Assembly: GCA_033032175.1 (NCBI GenBank)
Contig: CM065326.1
Coordinates: forward strand, 12,790,001-12,854,000
Reading direction: 5' to 3'
Source of the DNA: Saturnia japonica
Lineage: Eukaryota; Arthropoda; Insecta; Lepidoptera; Saturniidae
DNA length: 64,000 bases
Position numbers and translations under genes: made by a program. Under the pieces are notes generated by a model. The model worked only from the letters and a program-made list of their open reading frames with translations. It was not told where the DNA came from and did no database searches. Shown here in pieces: positions 1-11,211 of the stretch; positions within the stretch are counted from its first letter, which is position 1, and each line of letters starts with the position of its first letter.

Positions 1-1459
1 ACATTTTAGCGCTCTCATTTCTACTGCATTTATTTTACTTTCATGCTTTTTCTACCACACCCAGCTTTCACTTCCGTACATAAGTGTTGGAACTAACACT
101 GTTCTATGTACAGCCAGATGGTTTTGCGTTTCTAATTGACTGTTAGATTAATATAAACGTGAATATTCTGTTTATATAATAATCAATTTTAATGTTACGT
201 CATTATTACAAACCATTCAGATGTTATTTTTCTCCTTCTTTGCAACTAGTCCAAGAGGACTAGTTAGGACAATTATGATATGTGAGACCATTAGTGCCAT
301 CGTCGAGTGAATATAGTGTCTTGTCTTATGACGATTTCAGTATCCTAACAAGATATTGGCTCCCTTGATAAAAAAAATTAAAGGAATTTTTGTGGCTTCT
401 TATAATTCATGGTCCATCTTATTATTTACATTTCATGTAATTTTCACACAAATACCAAGAATTATTAAGCAATATGCCACTTGTATTACACGATATTAAC
501 AAGCAACACAAACTTATGAATAAAAAACAAAAACTCCTACATGACAGTTTGAGATCCTCTCAAAAACTTCTTTCATTTAACTGTTGGTAAAAATCGAGTT
601 ACGCTGATATTTATAAAACGTTTAATCGGTTTCCAAGCCCTGTAACTACGCATCGACAATTGATAGAACTATTTTCTATTAAATAAATATCATTAGAATT
701 TGAAAAATAATAATTTAATAAAGGTATAAGTGTATTTGGATTTTTATAGATATAATATATGAATTGTGTAAAATATATAATTAAGAATAAAATCAATTTT
801 AATTAAATTATAAAACAATTTAATTTGTTTTAATTATGTGAAAACTTTCTTGCGGATTGGTCGCCGTTTTGTTCGGATCGAACGCTTTAGCAGAATTTAA
901 ATTAAATAACTTTTGTTATGAAAATTTACTGGTTAACTTTCATGTATTTCTGTTCTTAATTTATCTGAAAAAGGTTTCTACTATTTTACCAGAGTAATAG
1001 AGAACTTAAACGGTTTTTAAAAAGGTAATTAGTTGTGTATATAAGTCGTTGTTTTGTAAGAAATCGACAATTTCAAAGTCAATTTAACAAAAGAATTTTG
1101 TAAACAAAACTTATATTGAATTCACTAACTGCAGTACCAGTTTAGGTGATAAAGGTGACTCTTAAAGTAATAAATTTAGACAAACATACCTAAGTTTTTT
1201 TAATTACAATAATTTATAGTAATATTATGATCGGAGTTCACATTCGCTTTTATTTATTTTTAATCATACCTTAAGAGGACATATATGTCCTATAACATGG
1301 ACTAATAATTGCAGGATAGTTCCAAAATATTGTTTTTTTTTTTTTACTAATATTTATTTACATACATTTTTTTTCTGTTCATTGTGTCTCAATAACCTGT
1401 TACATAAAAAACATCCTAATTTTGTATAATTATTATTGAAGTATAATCTGGAGTAATCT
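1..1459. other. Unrecognised AT-rich non-coding DNA
   Basis: No coding region, tRNA or clear repeat boundary is visible. The only long open frame (about 61 codons, minus strand, near position 700) is low-complexity AT-rich sequence rich in Ile, Tyr and Asn and resembles no family I know. Confidence 0.5.
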
Positions 1460-1704
1460 TCTATATAAAAAAAATATTTGAGGTTTGCCTGTGTGCGCGC
1501 ATCACGCGTAAACTACTGGATAGATTTTAATTATTTTTTTGTTTTTGTTTTACTTCTTAAATACTTTTGCTCCTTATCAAAAGGAAAAACTATCACGATA
1601 TCTACGTTCCATAAAAGGTACTAAAGTTTTTATAAACAAAGATTTTTTATACGCACTACACGTTCGTCTGTTATCCACACGAGCGAAGCCGCGGGCACGG
1701 CTAG
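1460..1704 (+). mobile_element. Short non-autonomous Helitron-like element
   Basis: It starts with TCTATATAAAA and ends in GCCGCGGGCACGGCTAG followed by T, the CTAG|T end expected of Helitron-type insertion between A and T. The 'cgaagccgcgggcacgg' motif just before CTAG is a very common ending in lepidopteran repeats. No coding capacity is seen. Family membership is inferred from the ends only. Confidence 0.5.
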
Positions 1705-1929
1705 TTTCAAATAAAACCTGTAAATTAAATATAAAAACTTTAGATATCTGAGATTAGTTTAAAAGATTCCAATTAACTTAATCAAATCTTACGAAACAAC
1801 TTAATTATGAAACAATTTTTTCGAAGCCTATCAAAAATTTCTTTATAAGTTTCTTTTGATATCGTTCGTAATTAAAATTTTTGGCTAAGTTTGTAAACAT
1901 AAAACAAGATGTTTCTTATTTATTTATAA

Positions 1930-2036
1930 CTAGCGGCCCGCCCCAGCTTCGCACGGGTATAATTCACAAAGTGGTGAATTTTACGTTTAGAAAAGCCTGA
2001 TTTTTTAGTTTATTGCCATAATATTGATAGTTCATA
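1930..2036 (-). mobile_element. Helitron-like 3' end fragment
   Basis: Reads ACTAGCGGCCCGCCCCAGCTTCGCACGGG, the reverse complement of the CCGTGCGAAGCTGGGGCGG...CTAG|T terminus of lepidopteran Helitron-like repeats. The 5' part is lost where the adjoining SINE begins. Confidence 0.45.
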
Positions 2037-2037
2037 G

Positions 2038-2230
2038 CTGCCTTGTTAGTCTAGTGGTCCTAAACGCAACTGCTATAATCGAGGTCCTAGTTACGATTCC
2101 CAGGTCGCGCAAAGTGTTATTGGGGTTTTCTATGTAGCAGCTCGGATTTTGGACATGCCCGGTGGACTGTGGGTGTACACTTCTTCTTAAAACATCGAGG
2201 ATACAGGTGTGATGGTATGTTTTGTAACTT
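2038..2230 (+). mobile_element. tRNA-headed SINE (family S1)
   Basis: The head reads like a tRNA: an A-box-like 'ttagtctagtggtcc' and, about 40 bases on, a decayed B box 'gttacgattcc'. The body 'gtgttattggggttttctatg' matches the S1 copy at 37.65-37.84 kb on the opposite strand. It is a pol III-type retroposon remnant with no coding capacity. Confidence 0.6.
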
Positions 2231-3388
2231 CATATTTAGGAAGTGCGCTTAAACTCTTGCGACCGGTTTTGCTGAGTGGGATTTCTTAGATCGCACGCAA
2301 TTTTGAATTCGTGATATCTTGTACTGTATTTATTTAAATGGAAAACTGGAAAGGGCAATTTTAGTCTACACTTAATGTCAAAGATAACTGAGTAGCAGAA
2401 AATAGCTTTGCAAATAACGTAATTATTTTGTTGAAGATAAAAATGGTTACTGTGTGTCAACCTTAGGTGATAGACATTTGCCATCGCGGACTTTTGTCTA
2501 GGTTTTTTAAAGTACTACAATTCTTTTGAAAGTTATTTTGATATATCTCATAAGACTTATCCAGCGTAAGCCATGAAAGCGCCCGAAATTCACTTTTTGA
2601 CGACTTGTTTACAAATAATTGAATTTTCTCTACTATAGAAAATCTTAATTGGAACGTATTATATATAAAAACCTTGCGTATAAAAATATCTAAAAGGTGG
2701 TGAAAATCGCATTAAAATCCGTTGCGTAGTTTAAAGGATCTAAGCGTATATATGGACAGACAGCGGGAAGCCACTTTATATTTTATAAACATATCCTTTA
2801 GGTTCCATCAAAAATACCAACACAATCCAAGGTCTATATTATCTCTTTATGACGACCTTTTTTGCCTCTTTTTGTTCCCCTAAGAACAATAAATGCCAAC
2901 AACTTGGAATCGTAATTCATATCAGTTCGAAATAAAATAAATAACTTCAGAAATTACAATAGCAATTAGAGCTCTCAACGTAATGGAGCCCGAAAATCGT
3001 GGCATTTTAAGTAGATCAACGATATCAACATATTTTTTTTCTACAAAATTTGTTTTTATTCTATTTATGACATTCGAACAAAAATAAGACCAAATGCAAT
3101 AGTTTATTAGCGGATTAATAATGATAAAGAAGTTTAGTTTGAATTTTATTGAATTTTTAATTTTATTAAATGGGGATATCAAATTAATAGAACAGATGAA
3201 AGAAAAATAACTATAATGTAATATTTCAATGAAATCTAAATTGAGTTAATTATAGAAATCGTAAATTAGAACAAATTACTAAATTGACAATATGAATTAC
3301 AAACTCGCCTTCTTTATAATGTATGTAACTTACCTGTTTTAAGCGATATCTCTCCACCGCCAATCGCAAAACGCCCCTTTCGCAAGTC
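2231..3388. other. Unrecognised non-coding DNA
   Basis: Holds two unremarkable minus-strand open frames (82 and 86 codons) without recognisable motifs. The sentence 'ttaaaggatctaagcgtatatatggacagacagcggg' near 2735-2770 resembles the tail ends of dispersed repeats elsewhere in the window. No gene call is supported. Confidence 0.4.
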
Positions 3389-3541
3389 AACCCATTCGTA
3401 ACTCGTCCCATTCGCAACTCGTCCCATTCACAACTCGTCCCATTCGCAACTCGTCCCATTCCCAACTCGTCCCATTCGCTACTCGTCCCATTCGCAACTC
3501 GTCCCATTCGCAATTCATCCCATTCACAACTTATCCCACTC
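3389..3541. repeat. 16-bp minisatellite, about 9-10 copies
   Basis: The unit is CATTCGCAACTCGTCC with scattered single-base changes, repeated head to tail without gaps. Because 16 is not a multiple of 3, the minus strand stays open with a 48-nt (16-residue) period, which explains an 87-codon open frame here that I do not consider a gene. Confidence 0.9.
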
Positions 3542-4070
3542 GCATGTTACAGTCATAACTATATATACGAGTAAGCATGTTCGTAATAGGAATCATTCCC
3601 AAATTATACGAGTTGCTAATGAAAAGATATTCGAATGGTACAAGCTGACAAGGTCTAAGAATAACTTGAAACTGACTGTACGCAATGTACGCTAAGACAT
3701 GCCACTAATCCTGTTTTCAGGCTTGCTTACCCTAAGTGCTAAGTCGATAATTCCAGTTCTTTGAAACACAAATTATACTTTACTTTCACTGAACACTCGA
3801 AGAAACTTCGACAACTAAAAACGTTTCTTTAATATTTCACGAACGATTTAAATATTCTTCCATCACTCGTCCTTCGCTTTAAGTGAATTATCTAAGTAAA
3901 TTACAGCACCGCAAAGTAAACCGAAAACAAATTGGGAAGAACGAAGTGCGGTCGACCGTAATTCTAATTTACTTACTTCTGGTAAAACAGCCGGATAACT
4001 GATTTAATATTCAAAATTTCTATAACTTTATTATTATTTTTAAAATTATAATCCTAAATTATCTATAAAT
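3542..4070. other. Unrecognised non-coding DNA
   Basis: AT-rich sequence with no open frame of note and no repeat I can place. Confidence 0.4.
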
Positions 4071-4071
4071 A

Positions 4072-4428
4072 CTAGCGATCGGCCTAAGCTCGAAATTTGA
4101 CCAGCGACTTTTTGATCGTAGACTATTTTCTGTTTGACATTTGCAGTATTCATTAATCTAAACAATGAGTATTATCTACATCACTTGCTGTCACTTTTGT
4201 GTAACAATGTCAATATTTTGAGGGGTCTAAGTTCAATGGCACACGTCGGTTTAGGATTCGCAGTATTAATTTATTTAATTCAATATATTAGTAAAAGATA
4301 TTATGGATAAATTTTAGCTCTCTGCACTCCTTCTCCATATAAACATTAACCATGCCAAATCTCAGTCTTCCGTGCACGCAATGCGATTAAAAAGGGGTAC
4401 AAAGTTTTTGCTTCACGTATTAATATAA
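4072..4428 (-). mobile_element. Non-autonomous Helitron-like element, family H1, copy 1
   Basis: On the plus strand it begins A|CTAGCGATCGGCC and ends near CTTCACGTATTAATATA, so the element runs on the minus strand. It shares the core 'gactttttgatc', 'cacttgctgtcac' and 'ggattcgcagtattaa' with seven other copies in the window. No ORF. Confidence 0.7.
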
Positions 4429-5640
4429 GGATTACATAAATAAGAGTACCTAAGAAGATAATAATTCTTTTACTTCGATATCTTTTTTTATTTAACTTTG
4501 CTCCAACTTAAGAACACGCATTGTCTTTCTGTGATCTTCCACGCTTAAATTATACAATGATGGGCGTTGAGACACAAATGAAATTAAGTTTTCTTTTTCA
4601 GTAAATAACTCATTAATATATACAAAAACCATGTTGTAAAACGTAACATTTCGGAACCCATATGACGCAAATTCTACTCATCACTTGTCCGATTTTTTAA
4701 CAGAAAAATTTTGTAAAACTTTACCAAAGTAAATTATTATTATATAAATAATTAAATATTGTAATTTTTTATATTCGTAGCGCAAAATAGTATTGTAAAT
4801 AATTAGAAAACTAGTTTATATATTGTTAAAACTTTATAAATAAAAATTCAAGTAATTTTTCATGAGTTTTTTCTTTTTGTTTTCCAACACCTTAAAATAG
4901 CTCTTCGGAAGAAAACAAACTTTCGACTACAGGAAAAGTCAAGAAGCGAAAGTTAATATTTTATACTAAAATAACTCCAATAGAAAAAATAACCTAAGAA
5001 AATAGATGTAAAAAAAATTGATGGGCCCTTATAAAAACTTTGTCTTACAGGATTTTCTACTTATTTCACGGTCCGTGGGAAAAAAGGTGAGTCAAGTTTC
5101 TACGTGACTATTACTGTAAGGTTTTTTTCAACACACTTGCTCATAAAGTGGCTCTAATATCACCGCAATTAGGCACATAATGACACCTGTAATCAAACTG
5201 TGACTTTTTCATTGTATTATTCACAAGTGAGTTATAGAGTTTTTTTATTTTATTTTATTGGTCGAGTTTCTTTGTTCTTAAAAAAGTTTCGATACAAAAA
5301 AGATAATGATCAATAGAACAAATAAATTAATGTACCTATTGCTTGCTCATTTCATACAACTTCGTATTTAAATAGATAATTTCAACTAGTACGTGTTTAA
5401 TAAATAAAACTTTCACTCAAATATAACTTTTGTTTTCTCTGTAATAAAGAAAACTTTAAATTCCCCATTTTATACGTGGCTAAAACGCTATCTGCGGAGA
5501 GCCAAAAAAAAAGAAACCTCATTCCTTTAGTCTATGGCCGATCGCCATTGTTAGATGTGCGCGCAAACTGATTAATTTTTCCTGCCATAGCGAAAAAAAA
5601 TTCACAACTCGTGGTCACTGTTGAAATTTTAGTTATTTAT
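4429..5640. other. Unrecognised non-coding DNA
   Basis: About 1.2 kb of AT-rich sequence without ORFs over 60 codons, tRNA-like folds or clear repeat ends. Confidence 0.4.
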
Positions 5641-5648
5641 TAATTAAA

Positions 5649-5765
5649 ATGTCTACAAGTACTAGTTATAAAGAAAATGATTTATGTTGTACACCGCCCG
5701 ATATAAGACGTGAAGCGCTCAACGTTATGCAAAGTTTACTACCTGAAAACTCCAAGGAAAAATGA
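5649..5765 (+). pseudogene. 38-codon fragment resembling the N-terminus of an insect Crypton-type tyrosine-recombinase protein
   Basis: ATG opens a 38-residue frame ending in TGA. The segment PPDIRREALNVMQSLLPENS, followed by KEK, looks like the conserved start of Crypton-derived (KIAA1958-like) proteins of insects, which typically have 'PPEI..A...LLP.KS...Y' before the recombinase fold. The frame then runs into unrelated AT-rich DNA, so at most the first ~40 codons survive and no catalytic region is present. It could be a broken transposon copy or an isolated first exon. The family call rests on one short motif remembered from related proteins. Confidence 0.4.
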
Positions 5766-5825
5766 CTTTTTATTATTATTTTCTTCACAAGTGTGTTGAA
5801 AAACGTCGTATGATACACGTGTGTA

Positions 5826-5914
5826 TTGGTGATTACCGTCCTCGGCTGTCTTAAGACCCTCACGGCCTCACCTGACGGCTCGGGTCTCAATAGCGCCTCA
5901 GCGGTAATCACCAA
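5826..5914. repeat. Compact palindromic repeat with 13-bp inverted ends
   Basis: TTGGTGATTACCG and CGGTAATCACCAA are perfect inverted copies. The 63-bp interior is GC-rich and carries a smaller GACCC...GGGTC stem. It could be a tiny MITE or the structured end of a larger element. Confidence 0.6.
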
Positions 5915-5989
5915 CATTACACACTTGTACCATAATGTACTATTGTAACTTACTCTATTGGATATTATTTCCCACTTTTTCATTGTTTT

Positions 5990-7462
5990 ATTGGACCATA
6001 ACTGGATTAAATCTTAAGTAACAATAAAGTGAAACAATTTAACTGGATTAATAGCCGGAATACACAAATAGATGCTTTGTAAGAAGCAGACTTCTACATA
6101 ACCTCGTGGGTTATAATGCATAATTGTAGATTCGTTTAAAAAATATCGTAGTGTGAGAAGAAAAATTCACATCGTCCCGTGAATAAAATATTCTGCGTAA
6201 ACATGAAAATAGCGCCTTAATCAGTTCAGTAGAACTTATATTACAAGCGAACAGACAGGCAATAGAAAACAAAGATGTTGCAATAATTAATTGGGAAATG
6301 ACATGTACTTCCCGTGTACACAATTTCATCTTATTTTTTTCATTTTTAGGATTCATTAATGTAATAATGATGATTCTTATAACATATCCAATTATGAATT
6401 GATGTATTTTCTCGTTTAAAAAATTTGATCAGAATCGGTTGTGAACTGTGGAAATTAGAATTATTTGAAATTCTTTCTTACGATTTCTAAAAGTAATATT
6501 GACAATTCTTATAGCCCATCAATTAAGGAAAGACTTATACATCCCGTGTACAAGATTTGATCGAAACCTAATAAGAATTAAAAAAAAATTTTTTTTTTAC
6601 CTGACTGCGAAAATAGAGGATTGTGTTCTAAACGGCTTGATGGTTTTCAGCATACGAGGTGTCGTTGGGTTTGTCTTAATTTTGAGGGTGTCATAGGCTA
6701 TATAACATTTAAGTACGATGTCTAGGAATCAAATAAAAAGCAAAAATAGATTTTTTTTTATCTAATGTTTTCTTCAGTAAAATTTTTTGTTTCTTTATAA
6801 AAATTTAGCTTGTTGTAACTATACAGTGTCGATCTGTGTTCAGGGTATGCAAGGCGTTTGCTGTAAGCAGACCGAAGGTCGCGACCGTGATTTACTAGAA
6901 AACAATTTTTTTTGGTAAGTATATCGTGGGTCAAACAAATAAAGACAAAATTGAAGAAAGGATTGTAGTAATAGTATTCATTCCACCTTTTAAAGAAATT
7001 ATCAGTGAAATATTAAAATTCCCTCGATTTTAATAATAAATCAAAGTGTCTATTCAGCATAATGAATGGGGCATCCCCGGGGCGTCGTACGTATTTTTAA
7101 TAAGGGAGCAACATTGTAACAGGGAAGATCTTTATAATTTAGTTTTCAAACGTTTAGTCCGTAACGTATGAAAGACCTGGCTTTTTTTGCGAGTAATATG
7201 GTGAAAGTCTTAAATTTCATAATAACGAAAAGCTTCCTTCTACTGTGAAACTGTCGAATGCTTCAGTATTTTATAATAGTTTGGAAAAAAATCACATTAT
7301 ATTATTTTTTGCTGGCTGTACATAATCGGCCAACAGCCGATCTCCGAATTTTAACTCTGCTAGTATTAGAATTTGTTTTAATTATTATTTTGTTTTATAT
7401 TTATTTCCTTTAACCCTTTAAATTGCGTCGGCCTAGTTGAAACAACACATTTTATTTGAAGT
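5990..7462. other. Non-coding DNA with decayed dispersed repeat pieces
   Basis: The stretch 6490-6760 contains a repeat (regions 'tagcccatcaattaagg', 'catacgaggtgtcgttgg', 'atttttgctttttatttgattcc' in reverse) that recurs inverted near 21.24-21.50 kb. The remainder has no recognisable gene. Confidence 0.4.
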
Positions 7463-7494
7463 AACAAGCAATAAAATAACTAATAAATATAAAA

Positions 7495-8111
7495 GTGGTG
7501 CCCACCCCAGTATCAGTTGGGAACTCTTGTCTAGAAGTTGTTGAAGAATATGTCTACCTGAGACAAACAGTCCAATTAGGTAGGTCCAACTTTAAAAAAG
7601 AGGTCAGTCGACGAATCCAACTCGGCTGGGCAGCGTTCGGGAAACTGCGCGACGTCTTCTCGTCCAAAATACCTCAATGCCTCAAGACGAAAGTCTTTGA
7701 CCAGTGTGTGTTGCCAGTGATGACATACGACACAGAGACGTGGTCGCTCACTGTGGGCCTCATAAGAAAGCTCAAGGTCGCTCAGCGAGCTATGGAGAGG
7801 GCTATGCTTGGTGTTTCTCTACGAGATCGAATCAGAAATGAGGAGATCTATAGACAAACTAAGGTAACTGACATAGCCAAAAGGATTAGCAAGTTGAAGT
7901 GGCAGTGGGCGGGCACATAGTTCGGAGAACTGACGGCCGTTGGGACAGAAAGGTTCTCGAGTGGAGATCACGCACCGGAAAGCGCAGCGTAGGACGGCCC
8001 CCCACTAGATGGAAAGACGACATAATAAAGGTCGCTGGGAGCCGTTGGGTGCAGGCCGCACAAGATCGGTCGCTCTGGAGATCTATGGGGGAGGCCTATG
8101 TTCAGCAGTGA
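7495..8111 (+). pseudogene. C-terminal part of RTE reverse transcriptase, frameshifted
   Basis: The product would be the thumb and C-terminal region of an RTE endonuclease-reverse transcriptase. The first frame runs from VPTPVSVGNSCLEVVEEYVY to a stop just after KLKWQWAG. The second frame picks up with GGHIVRRTDGRW and continues through GRPPTRWKDDI to AYVQQ, the usual RTE C-terminus. One G is missing in the run GGGCGGGC at 7907-7914, so the two frames are disconnected. The RT catalytic part and the endonuclease are absent, so this copy cannot be active. The complete sister copy at 46-49 kb carries the same one-base loss. Confidence 0.85.
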
Positions 8112-8146
8112 ACGTCCTGCGGCTGAAATGATGATGATGATAGATG
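7495..8146 (+). mobile_element. 5'-truncated RTE-type LINE, same family as the 46-49 kb element
   Basis: From GTGGTGCCCACCCC to the ATGATGATG tail it aligns almost base for base with the 3' quarter of the complete RTE copy on the minus strand at 46-49 kb. It is flanked by a perfect 13-bp duplication AACAAGCAATAAA (7463-7475 and 8147-8159). Between the left duplication and the first LINE base lie 19 extra bases (7476-7494), a typical 5'-junction filler. Confidence 0.9.
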
Positions 8147-8239
8147 AACAAGCAATAAATCTCATGAAAAAATAAACTTCTAATTAAACAATTATGCGAT
8201 ACACCTACATCTTTATCTATACTACTATTATAAAAAAAA

Positions 8240-8685
8240 CTAGTAGTACACCGCGACTCCGCACGCCCTATTACGCAGTAAAATGATTTAATTTTTTCGC
8301 CATTGAGGAATTATATGTATATAGGTACTTATTTCCCGTATACAAAAAATCATCAAAATTGGGTGAAAGTTATATTTTATTTGCTTTCACGATTATAAAA
8401 GTATTATTGACAACTAGCGGTGCCCTGCGGCTCCGCACGCTGTTGTTGCGCAATAATTAACCTATAAATTGAGGAAAAACATTTTATACTTCCATGTACA
8501 AAATTTCATTAAAATCGTTTGAGAATAAATATTTATTATTGAAATAGTTGTTTTTTGTTTTTAGATTTTTGAAAGCATTATTGACAATTCATATGGCCTA
8601 TCAATTGAGGACAGACACTGGCTTTCCGTGTCAAAAAAATCATAAACCCGAGAATCTGTTTTAAGTTAAATCCGGACATACAGCC
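8240..8685 (-). mobile_element. Two adjacent Helitron-like 3' fragments
   Basis: Both start on the plus strand with A|CTAG (8240-8243 and 8414-8417) followed by the GC-rich 'cgactccgcacgc' or 'tgccctgcggctccgcacgc' signature. Both continue with similar text ('attgaggaa', 'cccgtatacaaaa', 'tcaaaattggg'). They look like head-to-tail copies of one family. Related text recurs near 31.2-31.6 and 45.16-45.35 kb. Confidence 0.5.
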
Positions 8686-8691
8686 AATCAC

Positions 8692-8945
8692 CATCACCAT
8701 CACCATCATCAGCCTTTAGAAGTCCAATGCTGCACATAGGGCTTTCCCAAAGTTCGCCATCGGATCGGCTTTCCGCATCCAGTAACTACCTTCCTGCAAG
8801 TCGTCGCTTCATCTGGTTCGAAGGCGTCCTACACTACATTTGCCAAGACATGATCTACTACAATCAAGAACTCCTCTATCTCATCGCTTATGGATTCTTC
8901 TAGAGATGTGACCAGCCCACTGCCATATTAGCTTACTTAATTTTT
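8692..8945 (-). mobile_element. 3' end of a diverged RTE-type LINE
   Basis: Plus-strand text runs ATCACCATCACCATCATCAGCC, the reverse of a GAT/GGT trinucleotide tail, then 'tgctgcacatagggctttccc' and 'gtgaccagcccactgccata', the reversed C-terminal codons of an RTE ORF (the AGHV..W..K block). No frame is open. It is a different, older family than the 7.5-kb copy. Confidence 0.65.
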
Positions 8946-8949
8946 TTAC

Positions 8950-9340
8950 CTTTACAGACAGAGAAAATAATGTTTAATGATTTAAACATATCAATAGCTA
9001 TATTTACTCGTAAGGTGTTATGGTTAGTGCTGATTGGTGTGTGTAGTGTATTGACTTTACGAGGTAATGTATTGACTTCGTCTCAATTTCCTACAACAGC
9101 GTCAGTGGCAGACCGACCGTGGTGCGGAGCGGTCGTGCACGTAGTGAGGTGGTGGCAGGTCGGTATTTACTATATAAATCATAACCTTACAGTTTTCCGT
9201 GGGAATAAAAACGCACTGTAGTAGGTAATTTTCTGTAACCACTGATCCAATTCTAAAAACCCTTTTATTGGTGGGAAGCTGCATTGTGTATGATATAGGC
9301 ATAAGTCTATTAAGTTTTATAATCACACTAGATATTTTCT
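8950..9340. repeat. Repeat related to the hAT-like MITE at 38.0-38.4 kb
   Basis: Contains 'gtagtgtattgactttacgaggtaatgtattgactt' and 'tggtgcggagcggtcg', which reappear inverted at 38.08-38.19 kb. No terminal inverted repeat is visible here, so it is a partial copy. The 83- and 74-codon frames across it are not supported as genes. Confidence 0.4.
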
Positions 9341-9349
9341 TGTTAACCG

Positions 9350-9500
9350 TGCATTGGATGGTGGTAGGTTACTTTCTAATATAGTCTTCGTCTGGTTAGC
9401 TACCACCCATTAGTTGAAGATCTACAACAAAACACCTATAGGTGTGTTCCGGCAGTTGCACTTGAGAGCCAGTCGTCCTACTAAGGTTATAATGTATCGA
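9350..9500 (+). mobile_element. SINE-like repeat fragment (family S2)
   Basis: Contains 'tggttagctaccacccatt', 'acctataggtgtgttccggcag' and 'gcacttgagagccagtc', the body of a repeat seen complete near 23.2, 34.1, 44.5 and 59.3 kb. The tRNA-like head is missing. Confidence 0.5.
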
Positions 9501-11017
9501 CTTAGGATTAAACCTATAGGTAAACGATAAAATAAAAAAAGATGATCTATGGCTATGCTAGGATCTGATAGATGGCGCAGCAGTCGTTGTTAACAGATTT
9601 TATATGGACGCACTAAAATTATTTCAATTTACAATAAATGCTGGCATAAAATTATGATATCTAGATGCGATATAGATGGCGCTACAGTGGAGTTATTAGT
9701 TACCGTAAAATGAAGAATAAAGAGTAGTCTTAGCGACTAACGAAGCTCACTCAAACGGAGCTTTTGTTCCCGTTTCGTGCAATTACACCAGACACTTTGA
9801 ACACTCCGTCGAATTAGTGTCACGCGCGACTCTAGTGACACTTGCTCTAGGGCGCTCTAGGCACTGTAAAATCTAATTAGACCGTCTGGGATTGTGCAAT
9901 AGAAGGTTTTCGACGTGAACGTTCTAATCAACGCTCAGCGAGGCTCTGCTTTATTTGTCCGTGGATTCTATTTTTTCAGAGCCTCACAAAAATTACCTTT
10001 TTTTTCTAATTTACAAATTTAAACCTCAATCTTGCGAAAGCAAAAAGCAGAAAATTCTTTATTCAATTTAGACCCTAAGAAGGCAATTACGAACGTCAAA
10101 ACCTACCACCGATTCGGAAAAGATGTGTGGTGTATTGTTCACGTGTATTGTTTATGTGAATATTTTTATGTTTTTTGAATGTTTCTATTTTACTCTATGT
10201 AATAAAATATGTGGCCAGATAACATATCTATGAAATAATAATAAAAAACAAGTGTGGATGTGTGGTTCTCATGGGAAGAAGAACGTAAACAGACAGACGG
10301 CCAGAGGGACGTTGAGTTTTACTATATGTATAGAAGATATACATTGTACATTCACCCGATTTTTTTTTTTTTGCAAAAAATATTTAAGTTTTGAGTAAAC
10401 TAAATAGGAATTCATTTGTATACGATAAAATAACAGGTTCCTCTTAAAGAAGCGGATAAATTAATTAAGAAAATAAATCAAAAATAACATCACTGAAAGG
10501 TCTTTTCATTAAATCCTTAAACTGGATGTTAAAGCGTTACGGATTGCTAAATTATTTATTTTAATTACATTTTTCTCTAGAATAAAAGGCGATTTTGTTG
10601 TGGTACTTTCTTGAGTAACATTTTTTTATTCCGTTACCAAACTTTTTGCCTTTTTCATGCGTATTTTCTATCGAGTTTATAGCATAAATGCAAAACCATT
10701 TTTCTACAAATATAAAATATTGAAAATGAAAACAAAATATCAAAATTTTTACGCAAGGGTAACTAGTGAATCATTTATCCCACAGTTCTAACATAAAATA
10801 AATTTAATAAATGTTCTTCAGATTTTTTATTTATTTATGAACTGTATTGGAACATTTGTGACATCACACATTAGAAGACTCTCGATTGACGCTATGGCAC
10901 GTGACGTTTTAAGATCGCTCACAGGACAGCGACCGAGCCAAGGTTGCGGCAGCGGCGGCGGCGAAGCTCCCTATAAAGCTCGGGGTGCTGAATGGTGCGG
11001 ATATATACTAACTAACT
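9501..11017. other. Unrecognised non-coding DNA
   Basis: Contains a moderately GC-rich stretch (about 9720-9990) with no reading frame and a CGGCGG-rich patch near 10945-10965. A 60-codon frame through that patch has no recognisable motif. Nothing here supports a gene call. Confidence 0.35.
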
Positions 11018-11211
11018 AATACTGCAAATCCTAACCCGACCAATGTCATTGAACTTAGACCCCCCATAATATTGACATTGTCACTCAACGAAAAGTGACA
11101 GCAAGTGATGTAGATAATACTCATTGTTTATGAATACCGTTAATGTCAAACAGAAAATAGTCTATGATCAAAAAGTCGCTGGTCGAATTTTGATCTTAGG
11201 GCGACCGCTAG
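11018..11211 (+). mobile_element. Helitron-like element, family H1, copy 2 (5'-truncated)
   Basis: Begins inside the family consensus at 'taatactgcaaatcctaa' and ends GGGCGACCGCTAG|T. The subterminal stem is degenerate here ('ggtcgaattttgatc'). Confidence 0.7.

Noticed and set aside
3250..3513. 87-codon repetitive protein
   Set aside because: It is a by-product of a 16-bp tandem DNA repeat.
3389..3541. CRISPR-like array
   Set aside because: The units are contiguous with no spacers and the genome is eukaryotic.
8970..9326. 83- and 74-codon opposing frames
   Set aside because: They fall within a repeat related to a hAT-like MITE and have no recognisable domain.
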